Origin: Bacillota bacterium | GTDB taxonomy: Bacteria > Bacillota > Clostridia > Lachnospirales > Lachnospiraceae | DNA length: 64,000 bases | NCBI GenBank assembly: GCA_023414875.1 | Contig: JAEZMV010000015.1 | Coordinates: 434,001 to 498,000, forward strand | Direction of reading: 5' to 3' | In this document: one piece after another, positions 35,750-44,363 of the stretch | How the letters are laid out: each line of letters opens with the position of its first letter | How positions within the stretch are numbered: the stretch's first letter is position 1 | Notes under the pieces: generated by a model | The model's input: only the letters and a program-made list of their open reading frames with translations | Database searches by the model: none | Told to the model about the DNA's origin: nothing | Position numbers and translations under genes: made by a program

Positions 35750-36115
35750 TTATTTACCAAGCTCTTTCCAATGATTATAAGCATCGTTCAGTTCCTCTAG
35801 AGCATCCGCCTTATCCTTCGCGGAGACAGCTCCCCGAAGTCGTGCTATATTGGAAGTCAGAAAGTTAATCTCGTCCCTTTCTTCACTGAACTGAATTCTC
35901 TTTATTACCTTCTTCCATGCATTGTCCAACTCGTCAACTTTTATAACCGCCTCATCCCATGCTTCATTGTTAACATCCTTCAGCATCTGCTCAATCGTTT
36001 GTGCCACGTCGTCATTCTTTCCAAAGGGTTTTTTGAGAAAGCTGCCGCTTATCATAATGCAAACAAACAACGCAAGAGTTACAATAGGAATTACAGTAAC
36101 TATAAATTTTCTCAT
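35750..36115 (-). CDS. DUF4363 family protein
   Basis: A 121-residue protein with one N-terminal transmembrane helix (~5-27) and an extracytoplasmic helical coil (EAVIKVDELDNAWKKVIKRI). This matches DUF4363, which typically sits next to DUF421 membrane proteins in clostridia, as here (11-bp gap after DUF421). No biochemical role is known; it is probably a membrane-anchored partner. SD AGGAGGAAGG lies before ATG. Confidence 0.82.
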   Translation of the reverse strand: MRKFIVTVIPIVTLALFVCIMISGSFLKKPFGKNDDVAQTIEQMLKDVNNEAWDEAVIKVDELDNAWKKVIKRIQFSEERDEINFLTSNIARLRGAVSAKDKADALEELNDAYNHWKELGK

Positions 36116-36126
36116 ATACCTTCCTC

Positions 36127-36855
36127 CTAAAACGGGCCTTTATAATCACCGATATCCTTTACCTTCTTGATATTATCCTTGTACTTATCAATATACAGAC
36201 TACCGGCATCATTCAGGGTTAATAGAAAAACCTCGGAAACATCTTTGACTCCCTGTTTTTTTAGTTGGTCCATCAGCCATTTTTTATCTTTATTCATCTG
36301 ACGCAGATTTTCCTCAATTAATGTACCATCATAGATCAATTCTGTGCTAATACCGGTGGGTGATACCTTTATATTCATGTCCTTTGGAGTTAAAGGAAGA
36401 TTTTCAGGTTTTTTTAATACGCTAAGACTGCCGTTCGGCTCAATAATGGCATAATCCACTTCATTTAGATCAAAAATTCCTTGATTTCTTAGAAGTTCTA
36501 AGATATCCGTAATCCTGAATTTCATATTCTTCAATATATTATCCATTATTTTTCCATTCATTATCACGATTGTTGGTTCCCCTTCAAAATACTTTGCGGC
36601 ATATCTCCATTTTAATGTGATTAATTCCATTAGATAGGCCAAAACCGCCCAAGTAGCCAGCCCTACCCAATGTGGCCAAGCACGGCTGGATAAATCAACC
36701 GTTACTTCAGAAGCAATAGAACCAATTGTAATTCCTAGGGTATAATCGAAAAAAGTTAATTGGCTGATCTGCTCCTTACCAAGAATACGTGCAAAAATAA
36801 GTAATGAAAAATAACTAATAATAGCTCTTACAATAACCACAAGTGCTTCATTCAT
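36127..36855 (-). CDS. DUF421 (YetF-like) membrane protein
   Basis: A 242-residue protein with three N-terminal transmembrane helices (~5-23, 33-50 and 60-80) and a cytoplasmic C-terminal domain of alpha-beta type (ITDILELLRNQGIFDLNEVD, FLLTLNDAGSLYIDKYKDN). RILGKEQISQLTFFDYTLGI is the hallmark of the family. YetF/SpoVAEa-type proteins are sporulation- or envelope-related but largely uncharacterised. It is the first gene of a three-gene membrane operon with DUF4363. Confidence 0.88.
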   Translation of the reverse strand: MNEALVVIVRAIISYFSLLIFARILGKEQISQLTFFDYTLGITIGSIASEVTVDLSSRAWPHWVGLATWAVLAYLMELITLKWRYAAKYFEGEPTIVIMNGKIMDNILKNMKFRITDILELLRNQGIFDLNEVDYAIIEPNGSLSVLKKPENLPLTPKDMNIKVSPTGISTELIYDGTLIEENLRQMNKDKKWLMDQLKKQGVKDVSEVFLLTLNDAGSLYIDKYKDNIKKVKDIGDYKGPF

Positions 36856-37016
36856 AATGTTACTCCTCCAAAGTACAGTTTCATGTTCTATTATTATGCA
36901 GATTATTTTTTTTATGCAAACCTTTGCTACATATGAATTCTTTTCAAAGCTTGTAAAACCAAGATAAGCATCTGCCGTTTTGTTTTAGTTTTCATATTGA
37001 GTCAACTCCTATAATC

Positions 37017-37063
37017 ACAAAACACCAACAAGACAAACTTTTTAAAGCTCATCTTGCTGGTGT
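37017..37063 (-). terminator. terminator of the Bfd-like gene
   Basis: Minus strand ACACCAGCAAGA pairs with TCTTGTTGGTGT (one G-T pair) around a ~19-nt loop, then TTTTG. It lies 36 bp after the stop of the gene at 37099. Confidence 0.65.
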
Positions 37064-37098
37064 ATGCATAATACTATATACGATTATTTTATGTTTGT

Positions 37099-37443
37099 TT
37101 ACCTTCCGAGATCAATAATGTTTTGAATGAGACCCTTACATTTTCCGCATGCCTCGCCAGTTTCTTCATTTACGCCTGTTCCAGCACCTGTTATCTCTCC
37201 AACCTTTTCTACTGTATCAGCTCCATTTTTAACCGCATTTACTACTGCTTCCAGAGAAACCTTCTTGCACCCACAAACTGAAGAAAGTATAGCATTTAAT
37301 TCATTTTTGCATCCTTCACATTCTGTACATACTCCGACAAGTTCAACTAATTCATCAACTGTTCTCGCACCGGAAATCATCGCTTTTCTAATTGAAATAT
37401 AATCAACATCGTTTTTTTCACATATTATTCTATTTTGTGCCAT
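37099..37443 (-). CDS. (2Fe-2S)-binding protein with two Bfd-like domains
   Basis: A 114-residue protein made of two BFD-type [2Fe-2S] modules. The first has Cys at 8, then CTECEGCKNE and SVCGCK; the second has GTGVNEETGEACGKCKGLIQ. BFD modules resemble the bacterioferritin-associated ferredoxin that releases iron from storage. In the first module the four Cys positions are present; the second appears to have only two (ACGKC) and may not hold a cluster. It is monocistronic, between DUF421 and the SDR operon. Likely role: iron or electron handling. Confidence 0.8.
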   Translation of the reverse strand: MAQNRIICEKNDVDYISIRKAMISGARTVDELVELVGVCTECEGCKNELNAILSSVCGCKKVSLEAVVNAVKNGADTVEKVGEITGAGTGVNEETGEACGKCKGLIQNIIDLGR

Positions 37444-37563
37444 GTTCTTATGTCTCCTCCATTTGAATATTTACATGTCTAATATAACACGTACAGTTAG
37501 CTATTATTGACGGAAATTAATGGTATTTATTTTGCAGGTCTGTCGGAATCGAATTTTCCTTAG

Positions 37564-38760
37564 TTAGTCTAATTCCCTTATTATTTCTTGTAGAATCTCA
37601 ATCCAACTATTTAAGAGCTTTGTATCGCTTGCCAATTGTTCTGTATTCTTTTCATAACCTTGTAGCAGTTTCATTTGATGTTCATAAAAACACCGCCACT
37701 TGATAAACATCTCCTTGCTATCCAAAAAGTTGTCCCACTCTTTTTTGTGAATCTGTCCTTGCAGGGTTTCAATTTGTATCTTGAAGCTCTCAGCAGGCAG
37801 CCCCATTTGCTTTTTGAAATCTGAAAATATAAACTGTTTTTGGAACAATTTTTTCTTCTGCCAATTTTGATATTGATCAAAAAAAACATCTGCAATACTC
37901 TGAAACAAGAATGACAGATTATCAAAATCAACCTGTGCTTGCATACTATTTGATTTTTCCTTGCCACCGTTAATTAAACCACTTTCCATCAACACTTGAT
38001 AGGACATGATTTCTTTTCCATTATACTGTTTTGCGTTTACAACAGAAACAGCATAGCCCACCCCTGCAATCTCTGCATCAGTAATATGTTCTTCCAGTGA
38101 TTTGTAAAAATCCTCTGTTGTAATTCCCAATGAAGCTGCCACAATTTCAACTGCTTTGACTGCGCTATCTGTTTTTACAAATCCAGGGGCAATTGAGTAT
38201 GCAATAATGCCCGATCCGTCGATTTCTTCACATAAGGTATTGCAAAATTCCACCTGTGCGGTTTTGAATATTTCATAAGCCGACATATACGGGGTTGGAG
38301 CCGCTGATGGTACAAAGACTATAATCCCTCCTGTATTTCTCATGGATGGAAGAAATTTTTTCGTTAATAGGACAGGTGCTCTCAAATTCACAGCATAGCT
38401 TAAATCCCAATCGGATATTGAAACTACCTCAATCGCTCCCATTGGAACAACGGCGGCATTATTTATAAGAACATCAAGACGCGTGTATTTATCCATAATA
38501 TACTCGTATAAATTATCAATCTGCTTTTCATCAGTAATGTCAATCTGAAAGAAATCTACGGTTCCATTCAGATTTTCCTCAATTATCAGTTTTTGAACCT
38601 GATTTCCTCTGTCAGCATCTATTTCCGCAATGATTACTTGAGCACCCATGTAGGCAAAAGCCCGTGAGGCCTCCATTCCAATTCCACCGCCACCACCTGT
38701 AATCAATACAGTTTTATTTTGAAGCGCGTTATTGTCATAATTATTTTTCTCTAGAATCAT
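37564..38760 (-). CDS. SDR family oxidoreductase with a C-terminal helical extension
   Basis: A 398-residue protein. Residues ~15-270 are an SDR: ITGGGGGIGMEASRAF, NNAAVVPMGAIE, catalytic region FVPSAAPTPYMSAYEIFKTA (Y-x-x-x-K present as YEIFK) and a family-typical SIAPGFVKTD. Residues ~275-398 form a predominantly helical, Gln/Lys-rich extension (WQKKKLFQKQFIFSDFKKQM) that I do not recognise and that normal ~260-residue SDRs lack. It is cotranscribed with the TetR gene upstream (23-bp gap). The substrate is unknown. Confidence 0.83.
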   Translation of the reverse strand: MILEKNNYDNNALQNKTVLITGGGGGIGMEASRAFAYMGAQVIIAEIDADRGNQVQKLIIEENLNGTVDFFQIDITDEKQIDNLYEYIMDKYTRLDVLINNAAVVPMGAIEVVSISDWDLSYAVNLRAPVLLTKKFLPSMRNTGGIIVFVPSAAPTPYMSAYEIFKTAQVEFCNTLCEEIDGSGIIAYSIAPGFVKTDSAVKAVEIVAASLGITTEDFYKSLEEHITDAEIAGVGYAVSVVNAKQYNGKEIMSYQVLMESGLINGGKEKSNSMQAQVDFDNLSFLFQSIADVFFDQYQNWQKKKLFQKQFIFSDFKKQMGLPAESFKIQIETLQGQIHKKEWDNFLDSKEMFIKWRCFYEHQMKLLQGYEKNTEQLASDTKLLNSWIEILQEIIRELD

Positions 38761-38783
38761 ATTGTTCCTCCTTGAAATGTGTA

Positions 38784-39374
38784 CTATTCTTCATAGCTAT
38801 TACTTGCTCTTAACATATCAACAAACCAGTTAGTTTCCGGGTAAGGTATATCAGGATTAAGGGCAATCATTTCCACATATGCCTGTATGGAAAGCCAAAA
38901 TGTCATTGCTAGTGCCATAGTATTTCCTTTGCGAATAATTCCTTGTTGTTGACCTTCTTCAATAATTACAATTGATTTAACAATAATATCGTTTTGCTCC
39001 AATTTTTCTTTTATGTGGATTGGTAAGTTCTGATTGCGTTGTGCCTGATTCATCAATACAAAATATTTTGCATAATCATGATCTGATTTAACTACCTCGA
39101 AAATATGGCCTGCTGATTTCACAAAGTAATCAAGAGGATTGTCATATTGAGGGAAATATTGTCCTGTACGTCCTGCTAATGCAATGTTAATTAATTCTTC
39201 ATGTAATATCTCGACTGATTCAAAATAATGATAAAGCAAGCCAAGGCTCATTCCTGCTTCCTCTGCAATATCATTTATTTTAGTTGCTTCATAACCTTTG
39301 CTGGTGAAAATATTTAGACCAGCTCGCAAAATATCTTGTCGCCTTTTTTCTTTTTGTTCTTCTCTTTTTGTCAT
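38784..39374 (-). CDS. TetR/AcrR family regulator
   Basis: A 196-residue repressor with the helix-turn-helix at ~10-58 (ILRAGLNIFTSKGYEATKIN, EAGMSLGLLYHYFESVEIL) and a helical ligand pocket. It heads the operon with the extended SDR, and its promoter carries the palindrome TTGAAA-N4-TTTCAA. SD GGAAAGG precedes the ATG. Confidence 0.92.
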   Translation of the reverse strand: MTKREEQKEKRRQDILRAGLNIFTSKGYEATKINDIAEEAGMSLGLLYHYFESVEILHEELINIALAGRTGQYFPQYDNPLDYFVKSAGHIFEVVKSDHDYAKYFVLMNQAQRNQNLPIHIKEKLEQNDIIVKSIVIIEEGQQQGIIRKGNTMALAMTFWLSIQAYVEMIALNPDIPYPETNWFVDMLRASNSYEE

Positions 39375-39406
39375 TATAGGTACCTTTCCTGTTAAAAATT
39401 ATTTCA

Positions 39407-39452
39407 TTGAAATTATTTTCAACAGAATACCAAATTTTTAAATGTATGTCAA
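39407..39452 (-). promoter_or_regulatory. promoter and operator of the TetR-SDR operon
   Basis: Minus strand TTGACA (39447-39452), 17 nt, TATTCT (39424-39429). The inverted repeat TTGAAA-TTAT-TTTCAA (39407-39422) directly follows the -10 box. Confidence 0.75.
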
Positions 39453-39540
39453 TATGGAAGTTTAAAAGTATTTATTAATCATATTGAACTTTCCCATTTG
39501 ATCAGGCAATTAATTATTTCATTAATTTTCCACTTCCCTA

Positions 39541-39569
39541 TTGACAAACAAATTTGTTTTAGTTATTAT
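39541..39569 (+). promoter_or_regulatory. amt promoter
   Basis: TTGACA (39541-39546), 17-nt spacer, TATTAT (39564-39569). Transcription would begin near 39576, just before the first leader hairpin, giving a ~160-nt 5' leader. Confidence 0.75.
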
Positions 39570-39580
39570 ACTAATATATT

Positions 39581-39719
39581 AGCAAAGGTGCTGTTGGTAA
39601 AACCCACATCACCTTTGCTTATTTTATAAGCAAAACAACCCATAATAAAAACCTAACGTGTACAAAGGCGTGTATTTAATTGTTGATTCAATAAAATACA
39701 CGCCTTTAAAATTTTTTTT
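39581..39719 (+). promoter_or_regulatory. two-hairpin attenuator-like leader of amt
   Basis: Hairpin 1: AGCAAAGGTG (39581-39590) pairs with CACCTTTGCT (39610-39619). Hairpin 2: AAAGGCGTGTATTT (39664-39677) pairs perfectly with AAATACACGCCTTT (39694-39707) and is followed by eight T residues (39712-39719), a full intrinsic terminator that ends directly before SD AAGGAGG. The 3' arm of hairpin 1 (CCTTTG) can also pair with CAAAGG at the foot of hairpin 2, so an antitermination switch is possible. Confidence 0.6.
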
Positions 39720-39734
39720 AAGGAGGAATGATTT

Positions 39735-41483
39735 ATGAATACAACAATGATAATTGATACCTTTTGGGTGGTACTCGCGGCAGTACTGGTATTCTTTATG
39801 AACCTCGGTTTCGCATCAGTCGAATCAGGCATGGCCAGATCAAAGAATACTGTCAATATCCTATCGAAGAACTTTATTGTCTTCGCGGTTTCCTCGCTCG
39901 GCTTCATGCTGCTTGGATGGGGACTAATGTTCGGCGGAGACAACCCAGTTATCGGCACGAAACAGCTGTTTATCTTGGGCAATTCCAATCTCGACTTTTA
40001 TAACGATACTCTGACACCTAACGTACCGTTCTGGGGAAAATTCTTTTTCCAGCTGGTTTTCTGCGGTACTGCGGCAACCATTGTATCCGGGGCGGTCGCA
40101 GAGCGAATAAAATACATTTCCTTCATAGTATTTTCCTTCGCACTGACCATTTTCATTTACCCGATTGTCGGTCATTGGATATGGGGCGGCGGCTGGTTAG
40201 CCAAGCTTGGTTTCCTTGATTTTGCAGGTGATACTGTCGTTCACTCGGTCGGTGGCTGGGCAGCTTTAGCTGGAGCTATTATACTTGGACCCCGTCACGG
40301 GAAATATGATAAAAAAGGAAAACCCAAAGCGATTCCAGGTCATAACATGTCTCTGGCAGTGATAGGCCTTTTTGTTTTATGGCTTGGATGGTTCGGCTTC
40401 AACCCTGGCTCAACTATGAGCTTTCAAAATCCGGCGGATGTTGTGCATATCTTAGTAACCACCAATACCGCTGCTGTCGCAGCTGTGCTTACCGCTACCG
40501 CCACATCATGGATCTTCATTGGTAAACCGGACCTTGGCATGACCATCAATGGCTGTCTGGCAGGCCTTGTAGGTATTACCGGTAGCTGTGCATATGTTAG
40601 TGTTACGAGTTCACTAATTATTGGTGCGATAGCCGGTGTTATCGTTGTGTTCGCTGTACTCTTCTTTGACCGGATAAAGGTAGATGACCCTGTCGGCGCC
40701 ACCTCCGTACATCTAGTCTGTGGTGTTTTCGGAACACTTTGCGTAGGACTTTTCGCTCAGGAAGGTGTAACCAGCCTTTCTACAGTCAACGGCTTATTCT
40801 TCGGCGGCGGTCTGTCATTACTCGGAAAAGAGGCTATCGGCATTATTGCCGTTGGCGGATTTGTGTTTGTCACGTCTGCTCTGGTGTGGATTATTCTTAA
40901 GAAGACAATCGGTATCCGTGTTAGTCTTGAGGAGGAAATTCAGGGTCTTGATATAGGTGAGCACGGTAACTTCGCTTATCCTGATTTCGCCATCATATCT
41001 CCTATTATGGGTTCAGATAACGGGAACGGAGACCAATTAACGATAATAAACCCGGTTGAATTATCGAAGTCTGGTACGGTATCTCCGGAAGATGCAATCC
41101 CAGTGGTCAATCGGGTGCGCTCTGGAGCAAAAATTACAAAACTCACCATTATCACAAATCAGGATAAATTTACACAGCTTCAAGCTGCCCTTGATAAAAT
41201 AGGTATAACAGGTTTGACGGTCGTAAATGTCCTAGGTTATGGTATGCAGAAAGGGCACACAGAGTACTACCGCGGTGCACCAGTGAAAACCAGACTCCTT
41301 CCTAAGGTTCAGATCGATATCGTTGTTTGTAAGATACCTACTGAAACGGTGGTCGACACAGTAAAGAAGGCATTGTACACAGGCAATATGGGCGATGGTA
41401 AAATATTTATCTACGATGTCGAAAATGCCGTTAAAATTAGAACCGGTGAAGAGGGGTACGACGCGCTACAGGATGAGGAATAG
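39735..41483 (+). CDS. ammonium transporter fused to a P-II (GlnK-type) regulator
   Basis: A 582-residue protein. Residues 1-~405 are an Amt/Mep channel with eleven helices: FWVVLAAVLVFFMNLGFASV, WIWGGGWLAKLG, FAGDTVVHSVGGWAAL and NTAAVAAVLTATATSWIFIG carry the conserved pore Asp/His region. Residues ~455-582 are a GlnB/GlnK-type P-II domain: TKLTIITNQDKFTQLQAALD, T-loop GYGMQKGHTEYYRGA with its Tyr, KVQIDIVV and the C-terminal GDGKIFIYDVENAVKIRTGE nucleotide-binding strand. P-II normally plugs Amt in trans when nitrogen is ample; here the plug is tethered. SD AAGGAGG sits next to the leader terminator. Confidence 0.95.
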   Translation: MNTTMIIDTFWVVLAAVLVFFMNLGFASVESGMARSKNTVNILSKNFIVFAVSSLGFMLLGWGLMFGGDNPVIGTKQLFILGNSNLDFYNDTLTPNVPFWGKFFFQLVFCGTAATIVSGAVAERIKYISFIVFSFALTIFIYPIVGHWIWGGGWLAKLGFLDFAGDTVVHSVGGWAALAGAIILGPRHGKYDKKGKPKAIPGHNMSLAVIGLFVLWLGWFGFNPGSTMSFQNPADVVHILVTTNTAAVAAVLTATATSWIFIGKPDLGMTINGCLAGLVGITGSCAYVSVTSSLIIGAIAGVIVVFAVLFFDRIKVDDPVGATSVHLVCGVFGTLCVGLFAQEGVTSLSTVNGLFFGGGLSLLGKEAIGIIAVGGFVFVTSALVWIILKKTIGIRVSLEEEIQGLDIGEHGNFAYPDFAIISPIMGSDNGNGDQLTIINPVELSKSGTVSPEDAIPVVNRVRSGAKITKLTIITNQDKFTQLQAALDKIGITGLTVVNVLGYGMQKGHTEYYRGAPVKTRLLPKVQIDIVVCKIPTETVVDTVKKALYTGNMGDGKIFIYDVENAVKIRTGEEGYDALQDEE

Positions 41484-41596
41484 GAATAGTAACCATATCT
41501 TGTTACGACTATTCTTCTGACAACACGGCCATATCAAAATAAGCCTCAGTAAAAACAACGTTATATCTGTGAGGTTAAAATACAAAAATACGTTTC

Positions 41597-41640
41597 AACA
41601 GGGAACATAGTAGATAATCCACTATGTTCCCTGTTTTTCG
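41597..41640 (+). terminator. intrinsic terminator of amt
   Basis: AACAGGGAACATAGT (41597-41611) pairs perfectly with ACTATGTTCCCTGTT (41621-41635) around a 9-nt loop, followed by TTTCGTTTT. Confidence 0.85.
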
Positions 41641-41684
41641 TTTTCCGCTGATGTCACCTCAAACATTATATAAATCTCTACAGT

Positions 41685-41720
41685 AAAAACGCACCCATCA
41701 ACAAATTCTAGTGAGTGCGT
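41685..41720 (-). terminator. intrinsic terminator of citrate synthase
   Basis: Minus strand: ACGCAC (41715-41720 side) pairs with GTGCGT, then TTTTT (41685-41689). It lies 58 bp after the citrate synthase stop. Confidence 0.6.
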
Positions 41721-41777
41721 CCAGCCATTACTTATTCAATTCTTATTTCACTTTATATAGCAGGCAGACCGTCAGGT

Positions 41778-43151
41778 TTATCTTTCATCTATATCCTGGT
41801 ATTCTCGTTTCGTTCCTACGTATTTGTATGCTGGTCGTATGATTTTCCCATAATTGACCAATTCTTCTAATCGATGTGCACTCCATCCAGAGATACGAGC
41901 GATTGCAAAGATCGGTGTAAATAACTCTCTTGGTATATTTAACATTGTATATACCAATCCACTATAGAAATCTACATTCGCACAAATAGGCTTAAAGGTC
42001 ATACGTTTTTTAGTGATTAAATCCTTGGCAATAAGCTCCACTTTTTCATATAATCGATATTCTTCCATCCTACCCTTTTCCTCTGCCAATTTCATCGCAA
42101 ATTCTTTCAGTATAATCTCTCTAGGATCAGAAATTGTATAAACTGCATGTCCCATACCATAAATTAGACCAGAATGATCAAAAGTTTTACCTGATAGAGT
42201 ATTCTCTAGATAATCTGTGATTGCTTCTTCGTCATTCCAATCAGTTATATGATTTTTTAAATCATCAAACATCTGCAGTACTTTTAAATTTGCGCCACCA
42301 TGTTTTGGACCCTTCAATGATCCAATTGAAGCTGCAACTGCTGAATAAGTATCAGTTCCTGTCGATGTAACCACATGATTTGTAAATGTTGAATTATTAC
42401 CACCACCATGTTCAGCATGTAGCACCAGTGCAATATCTAATACTTTTGCTTCTAATTCTGTATACTGTCCATCTTCACGTAACATATATAAAATATTTTC
42501 TGCAGTTGATCTCTCTTTTTCTGGAACACGAATCAACATGGTCTTATTCAGACGCAAATGCTGATAGGTCTCATACGAATATACTGCTAATAAAGGCATT
42601 TTTGCGATTAATTGTAATGATTGACGAAGAACATTTGGAACTGAAATATCATCTGGATTCTCATCATAGGAATATAATCCCAATACGCTCTTCTGCAAGC
42701 CATTCATCAAGTTTGCACTTGTCGCTTTCATAACCACGTCACGTACAAATTGTCCGGATAATTCCTGCAGATCCGAAAGAATACAATTAAAACTTTCAAG
42801 TTGCCTCCTGTCAGGTAATTCTCCAAAAATCAACAAATAGGTTGTCTCTTCAAATGCATAACGTTGGTTCTGGTACCCTTTCACTATATCTTTCACATTA
42901 TATCCCTGATATCGAAGAATACCATCTGCTGGATATTTCATTCCATTTCTAAAATCATATCCACATACATCAGATACTTCTGTCAAACCGGTTAACACAC
43001 CTTTACCATTGGCATCTCGTAGTCCGCGTTTTACATCATACTCCGTATATAGGTCCTGATTGATCTCTCCAGATTTCATACAGGTTTCCACCAGATAATC
43101 AAATTGTGCATCCAGTTCCCGACTTAATTCCATCATGTTTTGATTATTCAT
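41778..43151 (-). CDS. gltA: citrate synthase
   Basis: A 457-residue citrate synthase (oxaloacetate + acetyl-CoA to citrate), the entry to the oxidative branch that makes 2-oxoglutarate. Catalytic residues are in place: His in HAEHGGGNNSTF (~245), His in YGMGHAVYTISDPR (~336) and Asp in ANVDFYSGLVYTML (~393). The N-terminal extension with GLTEVSDVCGYDFRNGMKYP is typical of clostridial enzymes. Its promoter carries the 50-bp element also found before glutamate dehydrogenase. It is transcribed alone. The product feeds glutamate synthesis together with gdhA (inference). Confidence 0.95.
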   Translation of the reverse strand: MNNQNMMELSRELDAQFDYLVETCMKSGEINQDLYTEYDVKRGLRDANGKGVLTGLTEVSDVCGYDFRNGMKYPADGILRYQGYNVKDIVKGYQNQRYAFEETTYLLIFGELPDRRQLESFNCILSDLQELSGQFVRDVVMKATSANLMNGLQKSVLGLYSYDENPDDISVPNVLRQSLQLIAKMPLLAVYSYETYQHLRLNKTMLIRVPEKERSTAENILYMLREDGQYTELEAKVLDIALVLHAEHGGGNNSTFTNHVVTSTGTDTYSAVAASIGSLKGPKHGGANLKVLQMFDDLKNHITDWNDEEAITDYLENTLSGKTFDHSGLIYGMGHAVYTISDPREIILKEFAMKLAEEKGRMEEYRLYEKVELIAKDLITKKRMTFKPICANVDFYSGLVYTMLNIPRELFTPIFAIARISGWSAHRLEELVNYGKIIRPAYKYVGTKREYQDIDER

Positions 43152-43251
43152 ATGTCATCTCTCCTTTTACATTCTCCCACTTCGTATGTATGAGATTAAA
43201 TACTCGAAGTTGCATGTCACTGCAACTTTATCACTCCTAAGTGATATGTAT

Positions 43252-43322
43252 ATCATAGCAAATCCTGCATTGTGTGATTACACATATACCGAATACTTAT
43301 TTTCCCTAATCCGAAATATAAT
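43252..43322 (-). promoter_or_regulatory. citrate synthase promoter with the shared 50-bp element
   Basis: Minus strand -35 TAATCA (43275-43280), 17 nt, -10 TATGAT (43252-43257). Overlapping the -35 and extending upstream is a 50-nt block (43273-43322): a 23-nt identical part, a 13-nt variable part and a 14-nt identical part, repeated at the same spacing before glutamate dehydrogenase. It includes near-repeats ATATTTCGGAT and TATTCGGTAT. Confidence 0.75.
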
Positions 43323-43368
43323 GAAAATATCTTAATATTCCATTCATCTCCATGTCTTCTAATATGAT

Positions 43369-44169
43369 CTACAATTCAAATATTTCCAGATCATCTGGCA
43401 CATAGAGATTTCCATGGTAAAATTCTTTTCCTTCTTTTGTATATAATTCCTTTCGATTTTTCAGATTCTTCTCCTCTGTATGATATAAGATCAGATTTGG
43501 AACACGCAATTTTTCTGCGATCTCACATGCATCCTTTACCGTGCTATGATGCTTTTCATATGGTTTAAATGTCTCTCTTTCTTGATATAAACAGAAAGCT
43601 TCATGCATTAACCAATCGCTATCTTTTATATACTCATATTCACAAGGATTGTATGGTTCGTCCCCGCAGCATGACAACTTCGTACCATCCTCAAATATCA
43701 TTGTAAATCCATACTGTCTTGCCTTTATAGATTTGATATCAAAAAATGTTACTGGACAGCCCAGAATTTCTTTCTGCTCACCGTTTTCCACAGGAATCAA
43801 TAAGATATTCTCACCAATATGCTTTGTGACCTTTTTCTGAATCGTCAAATCGGCAATTGTTGTAATTGTGCTGACCAATCCACTATGACAATAAATACGA
43901 AGCTCTCCATCGTATTTTCCCTGATTCATCTGCTGTCCAATCATCCGAATCAACCAAATCAGCCCAAGTAAATGATCCACATGTTCATGAGTCAAAAATA
44001 TATCATGAATCTCTGTCAAGTCAATTCCGGTATCTTTCAATACCTTTAATATCCGATTTCCTCCTCCTGAATCAACTAAAAAACATTGATTATTCTCTGT
44101 CAATGCAAAGCATGTGTTAAAGCATTCTGTTACTGTTGCGTTTCCAGTTCCTAAAATTGTTAGTTTCAT
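43369..44169 (-). CDS. MBL-fold metallo-hydrolase (RNase Z-like)
   Basis: A 266-residue member of the metallo-beta-lactamase fold. It has THEHVDHLLGL at ~60-70, SCCGDEPYNP (metal-bridging Asp) and a late HHSTVKDACEIAEK and ILYHTEEK pair, an arrangement like RNase Z and related tRNA 3' or phosphodiester hydrolases. It lacks the long exosite of true RNase Z, so the substrate is open. The start is ATG at 44169 (SD AAAGGTG); a GTG at 44181 is the longer option. It lies between gdhA and citrate synthase on the same strand but after a terminator. Confidence 0.82.
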   Translation of the reverse strand: MKLTILGTGNATVTECFNTCFALTENNQCFLVDSGGGNRILKVLKDTGIDLTEIHDIFLTHEHVDHLLGLIWLIRMIGQQMNQGKYDGELRIYCHSGLVSTITTIADLTIQKKVTKHIGENILLIPVENGEQKEILGCPVTFFDIKSIKARQYGFTMIFEDGTKLSCCGDEPYNPCEYEYIKDSDWLMHEAFCLYQERETFKPYEKHHSTVKDACEIAEKLRVPNLILYHTEEKNLKNRKELYTKEGKEFYHGNLYVPDDLEIFEL

Positions 44170-44299
44170 AAGGCATTTCACCTTTCTTTTGAACTCTATT
44201 TATTCTCTGTGCATTTTGAATTTTTTATATTATGATGCTGAAACAGTGAGATCAGATTCGTTTCTTTATACAATCAAGCATTCATTTGCCTATATAAAC

Positions 44300-44336
44300 A
44301 CAACAGGCCTTCCGTAAAATACGTAAGGCTTGTTGT
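44300..44336 (-). terminator. terminator of glutamate dehydrogenase
   Basis: Minus strand ACAACAAGCCTT ... AAGGCCTGTTGT hairpin with a central CGTATTTTACG, followed by GTTTATA. It lies 28 bp after the gdhA stop. Confidence 0.6.
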
Positions 44337-44363
44337 TTCTAATTTAAATACTTTTCATTTACG

